Made by a program: the position numbers and the translations under genes
Assembly (NCBI RefSeq): GCF_915403165.1
Contig: NZ_OU659204.1
Coordinates: forward strand, 3,658,001 to 3,722,000
From: Providencia alcalifaciens
GTDB lineage: Bacteria; Pseudomonadota; Gammaproteobacteria; Enterobacterales; Enterobacteriaceae
Direction: 5' to 3'
DNA length: 64,000 nucleotides
Notes under the pieces: generated by a model
Databases searched by the model: none
Told to the model about the DNA's origin: nothing
Seen by the model: the letters and a program-made list of their open reading frames with translations, nothing else
Shown here: positions 12,892 to 22,400 of the stretch, one piece after another
Layout of the letters: each line of letters opens with the position of its first letter
Position numbering within the stretch: the stretch's first letter is position 1

Positions 12892-13356
12892 TTAGAATAC
12901 CGTTAACGCTTCTAATAACGACTCTCCGGTTGTCGAAAAAGCGACAACCCGAGCCTGACGCCCTTCATCTTGATAGGTTAAATGGATCTCCAGATCCGCT
13001 TCAGGTAAGAAGCCTTTACCCTGCTGTGGCCATTCCACTAAACAGACTGAGTTGTCTGAAAAGTAGTCGCGGATCCCCATAAACTCAAGTTCTTCAGGAT
13101 CGGCTAAGCGATACAGATCAAAGTGAAAAACGTGTCTATCCGCTAATTCATAAGGCTCAACGAGTGTATAGGTTGGGCTTTTTACATGGCCTTGATGACC
13201 CAATGCTTGTAAAAATCCACGACTAAATGTGGTTTTCCCTGCGCCTAAATCACCATACAGATTAATGACCGCACCTTGTTTACAGGCCATAGCGATCGTG
13301 CGCCCAAGCGCGACTGTTTGCTCTTCATTAGCAAGTTGTACTGTACGTTCTTTCAT
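12892..13356 (-). CDS. tsaE: TsaE, ATPase for tRNA t6A synthesis
   Basis: TsaE is the ATPase that works with TsaB and TsaD to transfer threonylcarbamoyl to A37 of ANN-decoding tRNAs. From ATG 13356 the product is 154 aa. The Walker A motif GDLGAGKTT is at about residues 35-43 and [21 protein letters not shown] at about 96-116 is the typical Walker B/second-motif region. A TTG at 13371 extends the frame by five residues but matches the family less well. In E. coli, nnr (yjeF) lies directly upstream and overlaps tsaE; here no nnr is present and the next gene is divergent queG. Confidence 0.95.
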   Translation of the reverse strand: MKERTVQLANEEQTVALGRTIAMACKQGAVINLYGDLGAGKTTFSRGFLQALGHQGHVKSPTYTLVEPYELADRHVFHFDLYRLADPEELEFMGIRDYFSDNSVCLVEWPQQGKGFLPEADLEIHLTYQDEGRQARVVAFSTTGESLLEALTVF

Positions 13357-13509
13357 AGTTAGTGAAGCCAATTATAATGATAAAATTTATTCAATATTGA
13401 TATTAACGCCTATTTTAACTCAAGCAGATCTATTTGTGTTATTTAACATTGTTGGAACATCGAGATCGGAAATTTCCGAGCAAGATCGTGCCAACGCGAT
13501 CCGTGGATT

Positions 13510-13537
13510 TTGACAAATCCAATGATCGTGTTAGAGT
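13510..13537 (+). promoter_or_regulatory. queG promoter
   Basis: A perfect -35 TTGACA (13510-13515), 16-bp spacer and -10-like TAGAGT (13532-13537) precede queG by about 33 nt. The -35 lies within a TGGATTT-TGAC-AAATCCA hairpin sequence. No clear Shine-Dalgarno sequence lies before the queG ATG. Confidence 0.55.
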
Positions 13538-13570
13538 GCCTGCGAATCCACTTTTACCTAGATATTTCCC

Positions 13571-14728
13571 ATGTCCACACGCCTCGATCTCGACCTTCTT
13601 GCCCAAAATATTAAACAATGGGGCATCGATGCTGGCTTCCAACAAGTCGGTATTTGCGATACGGATCTTACCCTTGAAGAACCGAAGCTCCAAGCATGGC
13701 TGGATAAACAATATCATGGAGAAATGGCGTGGATGAAGCGCCACGGCATGATGCGAGCGAGGCCCCATGAATTACACCCCGGCACATTGCGCGTCATTAG
13801 TGTTCGAATGAACTATCTTCCTGCTAAGGCAGCTTTCGCCAGCACGCTAAACAATCCAGAACTAGGCTATGTCAGCCGCTATGCCCTTGGCCGCGATTAT
13901 CATAAGCTATTAAAAAAACGCTTAAAAGTGCTTAGTGATCGGATCCTCGAGTATTGCGGTCAGTTTGAATGCTCCGATGACCTGAATTTTCGCCCCTTTG
14001 TTGACTCAGCACCTATCCTTGAGCGCCCTCTTGCTGTCAAAGCGGGTTTAGGCTGGACGGGCAAGCACTCATTGGTGCTCAACCAGCATTCAGGATCCTG
14101 GTTTTTCCTTGGCGAATTGCTGGTAAATCTCCCTCTACCCATTGATCAACCCGTTGAAGAGCAATGCGGGCGCTGCGTTGCTTGTATGACAACCTGCCCA
14201 ACGGGTGCAATTGTAAAGCCTTACACTGTTGATGCTAGGCGCTGTATTTCCTATCTAACCATTGAACTCGATAGCGCTATCCCCGAAGAATTTCGCCCTT
14301 TAATGGGTAACCGAATTTATGGCTGTGATGACTGCCAACTTATCTGCCCGTGGAATCGCTTTTCTCAGTTGACGGATGAAGAGGATTTTAGCCCTAGAGC
14401 CGCATTGCATACGCCGGAGTTATTAGATCTTTTTTCATGGGACGAAGAGAAATTTCTCCGTATTACGGAAGGCTCGGCAATCCGCCGTATCGGCTATATA
14501 AAATGGCTACGTAATATCAGCGTCGCTTTGGGTAATGCGCCTTATCAAGATAATATTGTCCTCGCATTGAAGAATCGTCTTGGGATCAACTCGATGTTAG
14601 ACGAGCACTTCCAATGGTCGATTAGCCAACAACTCAAGCGCCGAGAAGAAAACCAAGTCACAATTCAAACTTCACAACAAAAACGTCTTGTTCGGGCAAT
14701 TACTAAAGGTTTACCTCGAGACGCCTAA
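13571..14728 (+). CDS. queG: Epoxyqueuosine reductase QueG
   Basis: QueG is the cobalamin-dependent iron-sulfur enzyme that reduces epoxyqueuosine to queuosine in tRNA, the last step of Q34 synthesis. The product is 385 aa (E. coli 379), opening MSTRLDLDLLAQNIKQWGID. Two 4Fe-4S motifs are present: CGRCVACMTTCPTGAI (about 198-213) and CDDCQLICPW (about 257-266). RPFVDSAPILERPLA and GWTGKHS match the family catalytic region. It is divergent from tsaE. An inverted repeat beyond its end is better oriented as a terminator for the opposite strand, so its own terminator is unclear. Confidence 0.97.
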   Translation: MSTRLDLDLLAQNIKQWGIDAGFQQVGICDTDLTLEEPKLQAWLDKQYHGEMAWMKRHGMMRARPHELHPGTLRVISVRMNYLPAKAAFASTLNNPELGYVSRYALGRDYHKLLKKRLKVLSDRILEYCGQFECSDDLNFRPFVDSAPILERPLAVKAGLGWTGKHSLVLNQHSGSWFFLGELLVNLPLPIDQPVEEQCGRCVACMTTCPTGAIVKPYTVDARRCISYLTIELDSAIPEEFRPLMGNRIYGCDDCQLICPWNRFSQLTDEEDFSPRAALHTPELLDLFSWDEEKFLRITEGSAIRRIGYIKWLRNISVALGNAPYQDNIVLALKNRLGINSMLDEHFQWSISQQLKRREENQVTIQTSQQKRLVRAITKGLPRDA

Positions 14729-15419
14729 AAAAAATCCAGCCTTATATCCTAATCTATCAATTGTCAAACTGATGTGAATAAAATAAAAAAGTGCTTAGCC
14801 GACAATAGGTAAAGGATTTGCAAGTTGTGCTAAGCACATTTTGAAGAAATAGTTTTTCACTTTAATTTCAAGCAATTAAAATTAAAGTCAATAATATTCA
14901 TTTTGTGATAATCAAAAATTAACCAATAACTAACCTGTGGATAACTCTGTGCAGCAAAGTATTTCTGTCTAGGATAAATTGAACCTAGACCCACTCAGAT
15001 TGTGGATAACTTTCTCATGGAGAGAAGTAATAAAAAACGCTGAATTTTAGTTAACTAACTAAAGTAAAGTTATCAAAAAGTCAGGTTAAGAAGAAATTTT
15101 AGCTGAACAGGTAAAAATAGGATTTTTTACCTTTCACTCGAACGTTCGCCATTTTGACTGAAGTTCTTATAGGATGCCCTATTGCTAAGGGGTGGCTATT
15201 CTATGGCTCTCCGCCTATGAATGCAAGCAAAAAACTCACTTGGATCCTAAAAAGATCATAAATAATAAAAGGATCGTGAACAAGGAAGATAAAAATTGCT
15301 TTTGTGTAAATAATGAACATTAAAAGGCTAATAAGTATTAACGCGTAAGCACAAAACTTGCATTTAATAGAATGTTAATTAGAGGGCAATACAGAAAGAA
15401 AAATAGAGAGATAAAAATT
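14729..15419. other. datA-like intergenic region with DnaA boxes
   Basis: This AT-rich gene-free stretch between queG and the glycine tRNA genes holds three exact DnaA boxes of the TTATNCACA class, all in the same orientation: TGTGAATAA at 14773-14781 and TGTGGATAA at 14936-14944 and 15001-15009. Between boxes 1 and 2, ATCAAAAATTAA (about 14911-14922) matches the IHF consensus with one mismatch. E. coli carries datA, a DnaA-titrating and DnaA-ATP-hydrolysing site with DnaA boxes and an IHF site, in the same glyVXY-queG neighbourhood. Orthology is an inference from position plus boxes. An 8-bp inverted repeat TTTAGTTA/TAACTAAA lies near 15046-15063. No protein gene is seen. Confidence 0.65.
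14785..14837 (-). terminator. Candidate minus-strand terminator beyond the tRNA-Gly genes
   Basis: GTGCTTAGC (14791-14799) and GCTAAGCAC (14829-14837) form a 9-bp stem with a 29-nt loop, followed on the minus strand by TTTTTTATTTTATT. The T-run orientation says it stops minus-strand transcription, that is, transcripts coming from the tRNA-Gly side about 580 nt away or an unannotated RNA in between. Confidence 0.5.
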
Positions 15420-15495
<76 letters not shown>

Positions 15496-15535
15496 ATTTG
15501 GTGGGTACTACTTCTGCTAAAACACTAAGAAAGTT

Positions 15536-15611
<76 letters not shown>

Positions 15612-15651
15612 ATTCCGAAAATAGTGCTCTAGCTAAAACATCAAGAAAATT

Positions 15652-15727
<76 letters not shown>

Positions 15728-15794
15728 ATAACCAATTCTTGGTGCCTTAATCGTGCCAATAAAATCATAAAAACTTCATCGGTACGGGGAGCGC

Positions 15795-15822
15795 ATTATA
15801 CGAGAAATTAAGATACTAGCAA
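15795..15822 (-). promoter_or_regulatory. tRNA-Gly operon promoter
   Basis: On the minus strand a perfect -10 TATAAT (15795-15800) lies 16 bp from TTGCTA (15817-15822). The -10 is followed by GCGCTCCCC, the GC-rich discriminator typical of stringently controlled stable-RNA promoters. Confidence 0.85.
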
Positions 15823-15960
15823 GCCTTTGAGACCAAAATTTTTATTTTTTTGTTCGTTTGATGATAAAACAATCATAGTGATGATTTTGTCGTCGCCGTT
15901 TGTTAAATAAGCATTTCAAGGTGTTAAGTTTGTTAATTTGCACAACCATATTTACTGCAA

Positions 15961-16265
15961 CTATGGCTTTAGCCCTTTCGCAACTCTTGAGTTTGCCGTT
16001 GTGTAAGCTTTACCTGCTTCTCGTTTACCCACTGAAATGACCAAGATAACAATTTCAGAATCAATAACTTGATACACCAAACGGTAACCTGATGCCCGCA
16101 ATTTAATCTTATAGCACCCAGATAAATCCCCTTGTAAGCGGGTTGATTCAACATGGGGCTACTTTGTAACTTTTTCAGTTTCTTTTTGAATTGTTCTCGA
16201 ATATCACTACCAAGCTTCTGCCATTCCTTTAACGCTCGTTCATCGAAATCAATATTATAAGTCAT
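15961..16265 (-). pseudogene. relE: RelE-type toxin gene with a frameshift
   Basis: RelE toxins cleave mRNA in the ribosomal A site. Reading from ATG 16265, the first about 37 residues (MTYNIDFDERALKEWQKLGS) match RelE closely, then the frame yields unrelated residues and stops at 15969. A second frame downstream gives an excellent RelE C-terminus to a stop at 15961-15963: RLQGDLSGCYKIKLRASGYR, then VYQVIDSEIVILVISVGKRE. The two join perfectly if one C is added to the CCCC run (GGGG at 16155-16158 on the plus strand), giving SSPHVESTRLQGDLSG. The repaired protein would be about 101 aa with the catalytic Lys/Arg/Tyr region intact. As written, the toxin is inactivated; a homopolymer sequencing error is the main alternative. 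Confidence 0.85.
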
Positions 16266-16506
16266 CCAAATTCACTCTGATTCGTTTTGCTGGTTTTTTC
16301 AAACGCTCACGAACGACAGCCAGAATATCTTCATCATCATTGTCACTCACAACAACAGAAACCTCAGCAAAGGGAAGCTTCTTATTTTCTGCAATGTAGC
16401 GTAAAAACAATCTGAGTGCATCTGACGGCGATAAATTTAAATTCTCTAAGGCTTGATAGGCTTCTTTTTTTAATTGTTCATCGACTCTAATCTGAATTGT
16501 TGACAT
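16255..16506 (-). CDS. relB: RelB-family antitoxin
   Basis: RelB neutralises RelE and represses the shared promoter. From ATG 16506 the product is 83 aa, starting MSTIQIRVDEQLKKEAYQAL, a ribbon-helix-helix DNA-binding N-terminus with SPSDALRLFLRYIAENKKLPF, and ending with the toxin-wrapping segment ILAVVRERLKKPAKRIRVNL, very like E. coli RelB. GGAG lies 8 nt before this ATG; a TTG at 16518 is a poorer start. The stop overlaps the toxin start by 11 nt. The antitoxin is intact although its toxin gene is frameshifted. Confidence 0.92.
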   Translation of the reverse strand: MSTIQIRVDEQLKKEAYQALENLNLSPSDALRLFLRYIAENKKLPFAEVSVVVSDNDDEDILAVVRERLKKPAKRIRVNLDDL

Positions 16507-16524
16507 CACTTTCTCCAACTTTCA

Positions 16525-16577
16525 AAGTAATTTAACAAAGACTAGCGTAATGACAAACGTAATGCAGATTGCATTAC
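16525..16577 (-). promoter_or_regulatory. relBE promoter and operator
   Basis: Upstream of relB on the minus strand, TTGTCA and TAAATT are spaced 16 bp apart. Just upstream lies a perfect inverted repeat GTAATGCA-GAT-TGCATTAC (16559-16577), with a further direct copy of CGTAATG beside it at about 16546-16552. Repeats of this kind are expected for RelB or RelB-RelE autoregulation. Confidence 0.5.
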
Positions 16578-16636
16578 AGCAAATACCCAGAGAGAGGTTG
16601 GTTCTTTGAGAAAAACCAACTCATCCTGATAGCAGG

Positions 16637-17179
16637 TTATTTAATAAACGTTTCTCGGTAATATACCAGCTCAGCAATTGATTCGCGGATATCATCCAGT
16701 GCCTGGTGGGTGTTTTTCTTTGAGAATCCAGCGAGAATCTCAGGTTTCCAGCGACGGGCTAACTCTTTTAATGTACTCACATCAAGATAGCGGTAATGAA
16801 AATAGCTTTCTAACTCTGGCATATAATTAAATAAGAAGCGGCGGTCTTGCCCTACGCTGTTCCCACAGATAGGCGATGCGCCTTTTGGTACCCATTTTTC
16901 TAAAAATTCAATGGTCGCCAGCTCTGCTTCACGCTCACCAATGGAACTTTTACGAATGCGTTCCACTAAGCCGCTATTAGTATGGGTGTTTACATTCCAC
17001 TCATCCATCAATGCCAACTGCTCTTCGGTTTGATGTACCGCGATAACAGGCCCTTCGGCTAAGATATTCAGGTTACTGTCAGTCACAATAGTCGCTATTT
17101 CAATAATACGATCACGAATAGGATCGAGCCCGGTCATTTCTAAATCGATCCAAATTAAATTATTCTCATTCTTTTGCAT
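16637..17179 (-). CDS. orn: Oligoribonuclease
   Basis: Orn is a DEDDh exoribonuclease that degrades two- to five-nucleotide RNAs, including pGpG from c-di-GMP turnover. The product is 180 aa (E. coli 181). The catalytic acidic residues lie in [10 protein letters not shown] (about 10-19) and near [11 protein letters not shown] at the C-terminal side, with the [10 protein letters not shown] histidine of the DEDDh set. It is divergent from rsgA with 137 nt between them, the same arrangement as in E. coli. Confidence 0.97.
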   Translation of the reverse strand: MQKNENNLIWIDLEMTGLDPIRDRIIEIATIVTDSNLNILAEGPVIAVHQTEEQLALMDEWNVNTHTNSGLVERIRKSSIGEREAELATIEFLEKWVPKGASPICGNSVGQDRRFLFNYMPELESYFHYRYLDVSTLKELARRWKPEILAGFSKKNTHQALDDIRESIAELVYYRETFIK

Positions 17180-17316
17180 GATATGCCCTAACTGAATACG
17201 GTGGAGTTAAGGTATGATAACACCCTTCGTTCTATCCGTTATAGGTATGTTGTTTTTCAATAATATCCCTATCGGTTATAATATAGACGCCAAATTATTT
17301 AAGTGAGAGAGGTCAG

Positions 17317-18369
17317 GTGGCTAAGCAGAAACTTTCGAAAGGCCAACAGCGCCGCGTGCAAGAAAATCATCAAAAAAGACTCAAAAAGCAAAAAACTATT
17401 GAGATTGATGATAGCCAATTAGGTGAGGCTCAAGAGGGCTTAGTGATTAGCCGCTTTGGTCAACATGCGGATATTGAAGCCTCAGACGGCACTATACAGC
17501 GTTGTAACCTACGTCGAACCATTTCATCTTTAGTGACCGGGGACAAAGTTGTCTGGCGTCCTGCGCTAAACACACAGAGTGATATCAAAGTGAACGGTAT
17601 TGTCGAAGCCGTTCATGAGCGCCACTCCGTCTTAACTCGTCCTGATTATTATGATGGGTTAAAACCTATCGCCGCAAATATCGACCAAATCGTCGTGGTT
17701 TCTGCGATTTTACCTGAATTATCGCTCAACATTATCGACCGCTACTTAGTCGCCTGCGAAACCACAGGGATCCAGCCGATTATTGTCTTAAACAAAGTTG
17801 ACCTGCTAGATGAAGAAAATCGAGAGTGGGTCAGTGATTTAATGACAATTTATAGCGACATTGGCTACCAAGTGCTCGAAGTTTCCAGCCATACTGGAGA
17901 AGGAATGGAAGCACTCACTAACACGCTATCCGGTAAAGTGTCGGTATTTGTTGGCCAATCTGGTGTTGGTAAATCCAGTTTGTTGAATACGCTGTTACCT
18001 CAAAATGAAGCCGCCATCTTAGTCAATGATGTCTCTGATACCTCGGGCTTAGGGCAACACACCACGACCGCATCCAGACTGTACCACTTCCCACAGGGTG
18101 GTGATGTCATCGATTCCCCAGGCGTGCGTGAATTTGGTCTCTGGCATCTGACAAAGGAACAAGTGACCAAAGGATTTGTCGAATTTAAAGATTACCTTGG
18201 TGGCTGTAAATTCCGCGACTGTAAACACTTAGATGACCCCGGTTGTTTACTGCGAGACGCAATGGAAGACGGCAAAATTGCCGAATCACGCTTTGAAAAC
18301 TATCACCGTATTTTAGAAAGTATGGAACAAGTTAAACTGCGTGGTAATTTTACTGCTAAAGAGAAATAA
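17317..18369 (+). CDS. rsgA: RsgA, small-subunit ribosome biogenesis GTPase
   Basis: RsgA is a circularly permuted GTPase that checks late 30S maturation near the decoding centre. The product is 350 aa (E. coli 350) from GTG 17317 (AGAGG is 5 nt upstream). A basic N-terminus ([20 protein letters not shown]) is followed by an OB fold, then the permuted G motifs: G4 NKVD, G1 GQSGVGKSS and G3 DSPG. A C-terminal zinc finger is formed by C, C, H and C in [16 protein letters not shown] (about 305-320). The gene is followed by psd. Confidence 0.97.
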   Translation: MAKQKLSKGQQRRVQENHQKRLKKQKTIEIDDSQLGEAQEGLVISRFGQHADIEASDGTIQRCNLRRTISSLVTGDKVVWRPALNTQSDIKVNGIVEAVHERHSVLTRPDYYDGLKPIAANIDQIVVVSAILPELSLNIIDRYLVACETTGIQPIIVLNKVDLLDEENREWVSDLMTIYSDIGYQVLEVSSHTGEGMEALTNTLSGKVSVFVGQSGVGKSSLLNTLLPQNEAAILVNDVSDTSGLGQHTTTASRLYHFPQGGDVIDSPGVREFGLWHLTKEQVTKGFVEFKDYLGGCKFRDCKHLDDPGCLLRDAMEDGKIAESRFENYHRILESMEQVKLRGNFTAKEK

Positions 18370-18397
18370 TCCCCGAAAATCAGTCTAAAATAAGTTA

Positions 18398-18427
18398 GTG
18401 AGCGCTCACGTTTATCGTCCATATAAT
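18398..18427 (+). promoter_or_regulatory. Palindrome over the -35 of a psd promoter
   Basis: A perfect 12-bp palindrome GTGAGCGCTCAC (18398-18409) lies 12 bp upstream of a consensus -10 TATAAT (18422-18427), so it covers the -35 position of this promoter, whose own -35 (TGAGCG) is poor. A CCGCTTT/AAAGCGG inverted repeat follows at 18428-18454. The arrangement resembles an operator; the regulator is unknown. Confidence 0.4.
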
Positions 18428-18514
18428 CCGCTTTGTGAAATAATTCGAAAGCGGATGAGTTTCAGTTACAATAGCGCCCTTTCACTAACTTACCTTTAAA
18501 ATTCAGAGGTTAAC

Positions 18515-19408
18515 GTGCTAGATAAAATCAAAATCCGCCTGCAATTTATGCTTCCTAAACAAGGACTTACTCAACTTGCAGGATGGTTTGCTAGTCGGAA
18601 CGTCGGGTTTGTAACCCAATGGGCAATAAAGCTGTTCGCTAAAGCCTATAAAGTGAATATGAATGAAGCTCAAAGAAGTGAGCTAACTGCATATTCAACC
18701 TTTAACGACTTCTTCATCCGTACGCTGAAAGATGGCGCACGCCCAATTGTTGAAGCTGAACATCAACTTGCACAACCTGCAGACGGTGCCGTTAGCCAGT
18801 TAGGCCCTATCGATAATGACCTAATTTTTCAGGCGAAAGGCCATAATTATACAGTTGAAGCCCTACTTGCAGGACAATATCAGTTAGCGGATAAATTCCG
18901 TGGTGGTGATTTTATCACAACTTATTTATCCCCAAGCGACTACCACCGCGTGCATATGCCGTGTGATGGCCTGTTAACAGAAATGATCTATGTTCCTGGC
19001 GACCTGTTCTCCGTTAACCCATTAACGGCAGCAAATGTTCCAAACTTATTTGCACGTAATGAACGTTTAATCTGCGTGTTTGATACCCCATTTGGCACAA
19101 TGGTGCAGATTTTAGTTGGTGCAACCATCGTAGGCAGCATTGATACCGTTTGGAGCGGTTGTGTTAACCCACAGCGTGAAGGCGTGATTAAACGTTGGGC
19201 TTATCCAGCACAAGGTGAAGAAGGCGCTATCTTCCTACAAAAAGGGGAAGAAATGGGTCTATTCAAACTCGGCTCCACTGTCATTAACCTGTTTGAGCCA
19301 AACAAAATTCGCTTTAATGCCTCATTGATCCCCGGCTATGCAACCCGCATGGGTGAGCTATTAGCAGAATCAATCGATGAGCAACAACGCACTGAAACTG
19401 TTAGCTAA
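18515..19408 (+). CDS. psd: Phosphatidylserine decarboxylase proenzyme
   Basis: Psd decarboxylates phosphatidylserine to phosphatidylethanolamine at the inner membrane. The product is 297 aa from GTG 18515. The self-cleavage motif LGST is at residues 252-255, so Ser254 becomes the pyruvoyl group of the alpha chain, the same position as in E. coli. The DYHRVHMP catalytic His region is at about 147-154. It is followed after 49 nt by mscM, as in E. coli, and the two are probably one operon. Confidence 0.97.
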   Translation: MLDKIKIRLQFMLPKQGLTQLAGWFASRNVGFVTQWAIKLFAKAYKVNMNEAQRSELTAYSTFNDFFIRTLKDGARPIVEAEHQLAQPADGAVSQLGPIDNDLIFQAKGHNYTVEALLAGQYQLADKFRGGDFITTYLSPSDYHRVHMPCDGLLTEMIYVPGDLFSVNPLTAANVPNLFARNERLICVFDTPFGTMVQILVGATIVGSIDTVWSGCVNPQREGVIKRWAYPAQGEEGAIFLQKGEEMGLFKLGSTVINLFEPNKIRFNASLIPGYATRMGELLAESIDEQQRTETVS

Positions 19409-19457
19409 TCATTTAAACTATAATTAAGTTATTCTATCTCTGAAGGAGCTCCTCACT

Positions 19458-22400
19458 GTGCGTTTGATTATCAGTTTTTTACTCAGCCTGTTAATCGTTT
19501 TTTCATCCCAAGCGGCACCGACCTCTGCGCAAGATGAAGCACAGATTACACAGGAGCTCAAACAGCTTGATCCAAGCAAAAACCCCAAAGATGCTGAGAT
19601 TGCTCAAGCATTGCAAGGGGCATTAAGCTGGATTAATGAAGCTCGTGATTCAGACAATAAGGCAAAGTCTTACCAAGATGCTATTGATAATTTCCCTAAA
19701 ATTATCAAAACAATCCGCCAAAACGTGCTCAATGAGACCGATACACCGCCCCCAATTCCTACTAGCATTAGCTTAAGTGAATTAGAGCAACGTATTACCC
19801 AACTTAGTAGCCAGCTACTTGATCAAGGGCGATTGATGCAGCAAGAACAAGATAAAGGGCGCGAAATCAGCGAATCCCTGAATCTCTTGCCACAGCAGCT
19901 GTCTGAAGCACGACGCCAGTTAACTGACGCCTCAACACGACTTCAATCGCTCAATACGCCATCAACGCCATTGGCTGAAGCCCAATTTACCTTAGCTCAA
20001 GCCGAAGTAAGCGCTCGCAAATCGATTGTGAACGAGCTAGAAATGGCGCAGTTATCAGCCAATAACCGCCAAGAAATTTCTCGAATGGCACTGGAGCTTG
20101 AGAAAAAGCGTTATCAGCGCCTAGAGCTTGAACTTCAGCAACTCCGGGATTTTCAAAATACCCAACGCCAACAAAAAGCAATATTAGCGTTAGAACATAC
20201 TGAAATGTTGGCGGAACAGGGGGAATTGACCCCGTTCTTAAAAGAGCAGCTTGATATCAACCGCAAAATGTCCCAAGAGTTGACCGAGCAAGCTCAACGC
20301 ATGAGTGCAATCACCACCAACCAAGCCGAAATCTCCACCAGCATTCGAAATGCACGACAAGCGCTATCGACTATCCGTGAACAAGCCCAGTGGATCAGTA
20401 GTTCAAGTACATTAGGGGAGGCGCTTCGAACACAGCTTTCTCGCCTTCCTGATATCCCTAAAAGCCAGCAACTTGACCGTGAAATGGCAGATTTACGTGT
20501 TCAGCGATTAAATTATGAAGATATGCTTGAGCGCTTATCCAAGCTCGATGTATCGGTACAAGAAAGCGCCAATGATTTGAATCCTGCGCAGTCGCAGGTT
20601 TATCAATCACTGATGAAGACCCGCAAAGAACTATTAACCTCGCTCATTTCGGGCTTTGATGGTGAAATGTTAGAGCTGACCAAGCTCAATGTTGCAACGG
20701 GGCAATTAACTGATGCGCTAAAAGAGGTGAAAGACGCCTCAAACCGTTATCTGTTCTGGGTCGCTGATGTCCCGCCGATTAGCATTAATTATCCAGTACT
20801 TGTGGTCACTGACATGACCCAATTACTTTCACTGGATACCCTCTCCCAACTAGCGGGTGCGCTGCAAGTGATGGTCACTAGCCAAGACTCGTTCTTATAC
20901 CTGCTAGGTTCCATTATCTTAGTGATTTTCAGTGTCAGCACGCGCCGCCATTATCAAGCGTTCTTAGACCGTTCAAGCCTGCGTATTGGTAAAGTTACAC
21001 AAGACCGTTTCTATTTAACCATCCGTACTATTTTCTGGTCGATTATTGTCGCGCTTCCCCTTCCTATGATGTGGTCTGCCATTGGTTATGGCTTACAAAG
21101 TGCATGGCAATATCCGATGGCAGCAGCCATTGGCTACGGCGTTAGCGCAACGACCCCGCTGCTCTGGCTATTTATGATCAGCGAAACATTCTCACGACCA
21201 ACCGGGCTGTTCATTGCCCACTTTGGTTGGGATAAAGACGCGGTAAAACGCGCAATGCGCCATTACCGATTAGCCATTTTTGTGATTGTGCCGTTAGTAA
21301 TGGCAATCATCACTTTTGAGCATTACAGTGAAAGAGAGTTCTCCGCGACCTTAGGACGCCTCTGCTTCTTAGTGCTGTGCGTCGCATTAAGCTTAATTAC
21401 CAATAACTTACGCCGTTCTAAAATCCCATTGTATTTGGACAGGCACGGCTCTGGAGACAACTTAGTTAACACCGCATTATGGTGGCTAATTTTCATTGCG
21501 CCGGTAATTTCAGCATTTTTCTCGGTATTAGGTTATTTCTCAACGTCTCAAGCATTGTTGGCGCGACTCGAAACCTCCGTGGCGATTTGGTTTGTGATTT
21601 TAATTATTTATCACACTATCCAGCGCTGGATGTCGATGCAGCGCCGAAAACTCGCCTTCGAACGAGCAAAACAGCGCCGTGCGGAAATCTTAGCCCAGCG
21701 CGCTAAAGGGGAAGAAGATTCTCAATTACCCAATGCCAGCGGCGAAGGGAATATTGATATCGAAGAGCAGGTTCTTGACCTCGATACTATCAGTACCCAA
21801 TCAGTTGGATTGGTGCGCTCCATTCTGACGATGATAGCGCTGGTCTCGTTAATTTGGCTGTGGTCTGAATTGCATACCGCGTTTTCATTCCTTGAAAATA
21901 TTCGCTTGTGGGATGTGACCTCATCCATCAATGGTGTGGAAACCGTTCAAGCCATCACAATGGGGTCGATTTTCATCGCTATTTTGGTGATTATCGTTAC
22001 CGCACAGCTCGTCAGAAACTTGCCTGCGCTATTAGAACTGGCAGTCCTTCAACATCTCGATTTAACACCGGGTACCGGTTATGCCATCAGTACCTTGACT
22101 AAGTACGGTATCACCATCATTGGAACCATTGTCGGTTTCTCAATGCTGGGGATCGACTGGTCAAAACTGCAGTGGCTTGTCGCTGCAATGGGGGTCGGTC
22201 TAGGGTTTGGTTTACAAGAAATTTTCGCCAATATTATCTCTGGCTTGATGATCCTGTTTGAAAAACCGATCCGTATTGGCGATACCGTTACTATCCGTAA
22301 CTTAACGGGTAGCATCACCAAGATTAATACCCGCGCCACCACATTAACGGACTGGGACAGAAAAGAGATTATTGTGCCCAACAAGGCATTTATTACTGAA

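Noticed and set aside
13439..13768. 109-codon frame antisense across the queG start
   Set aside because: Covers the queG promoter and 5' coding end; no protein character and not a remnant of nnr by eye.
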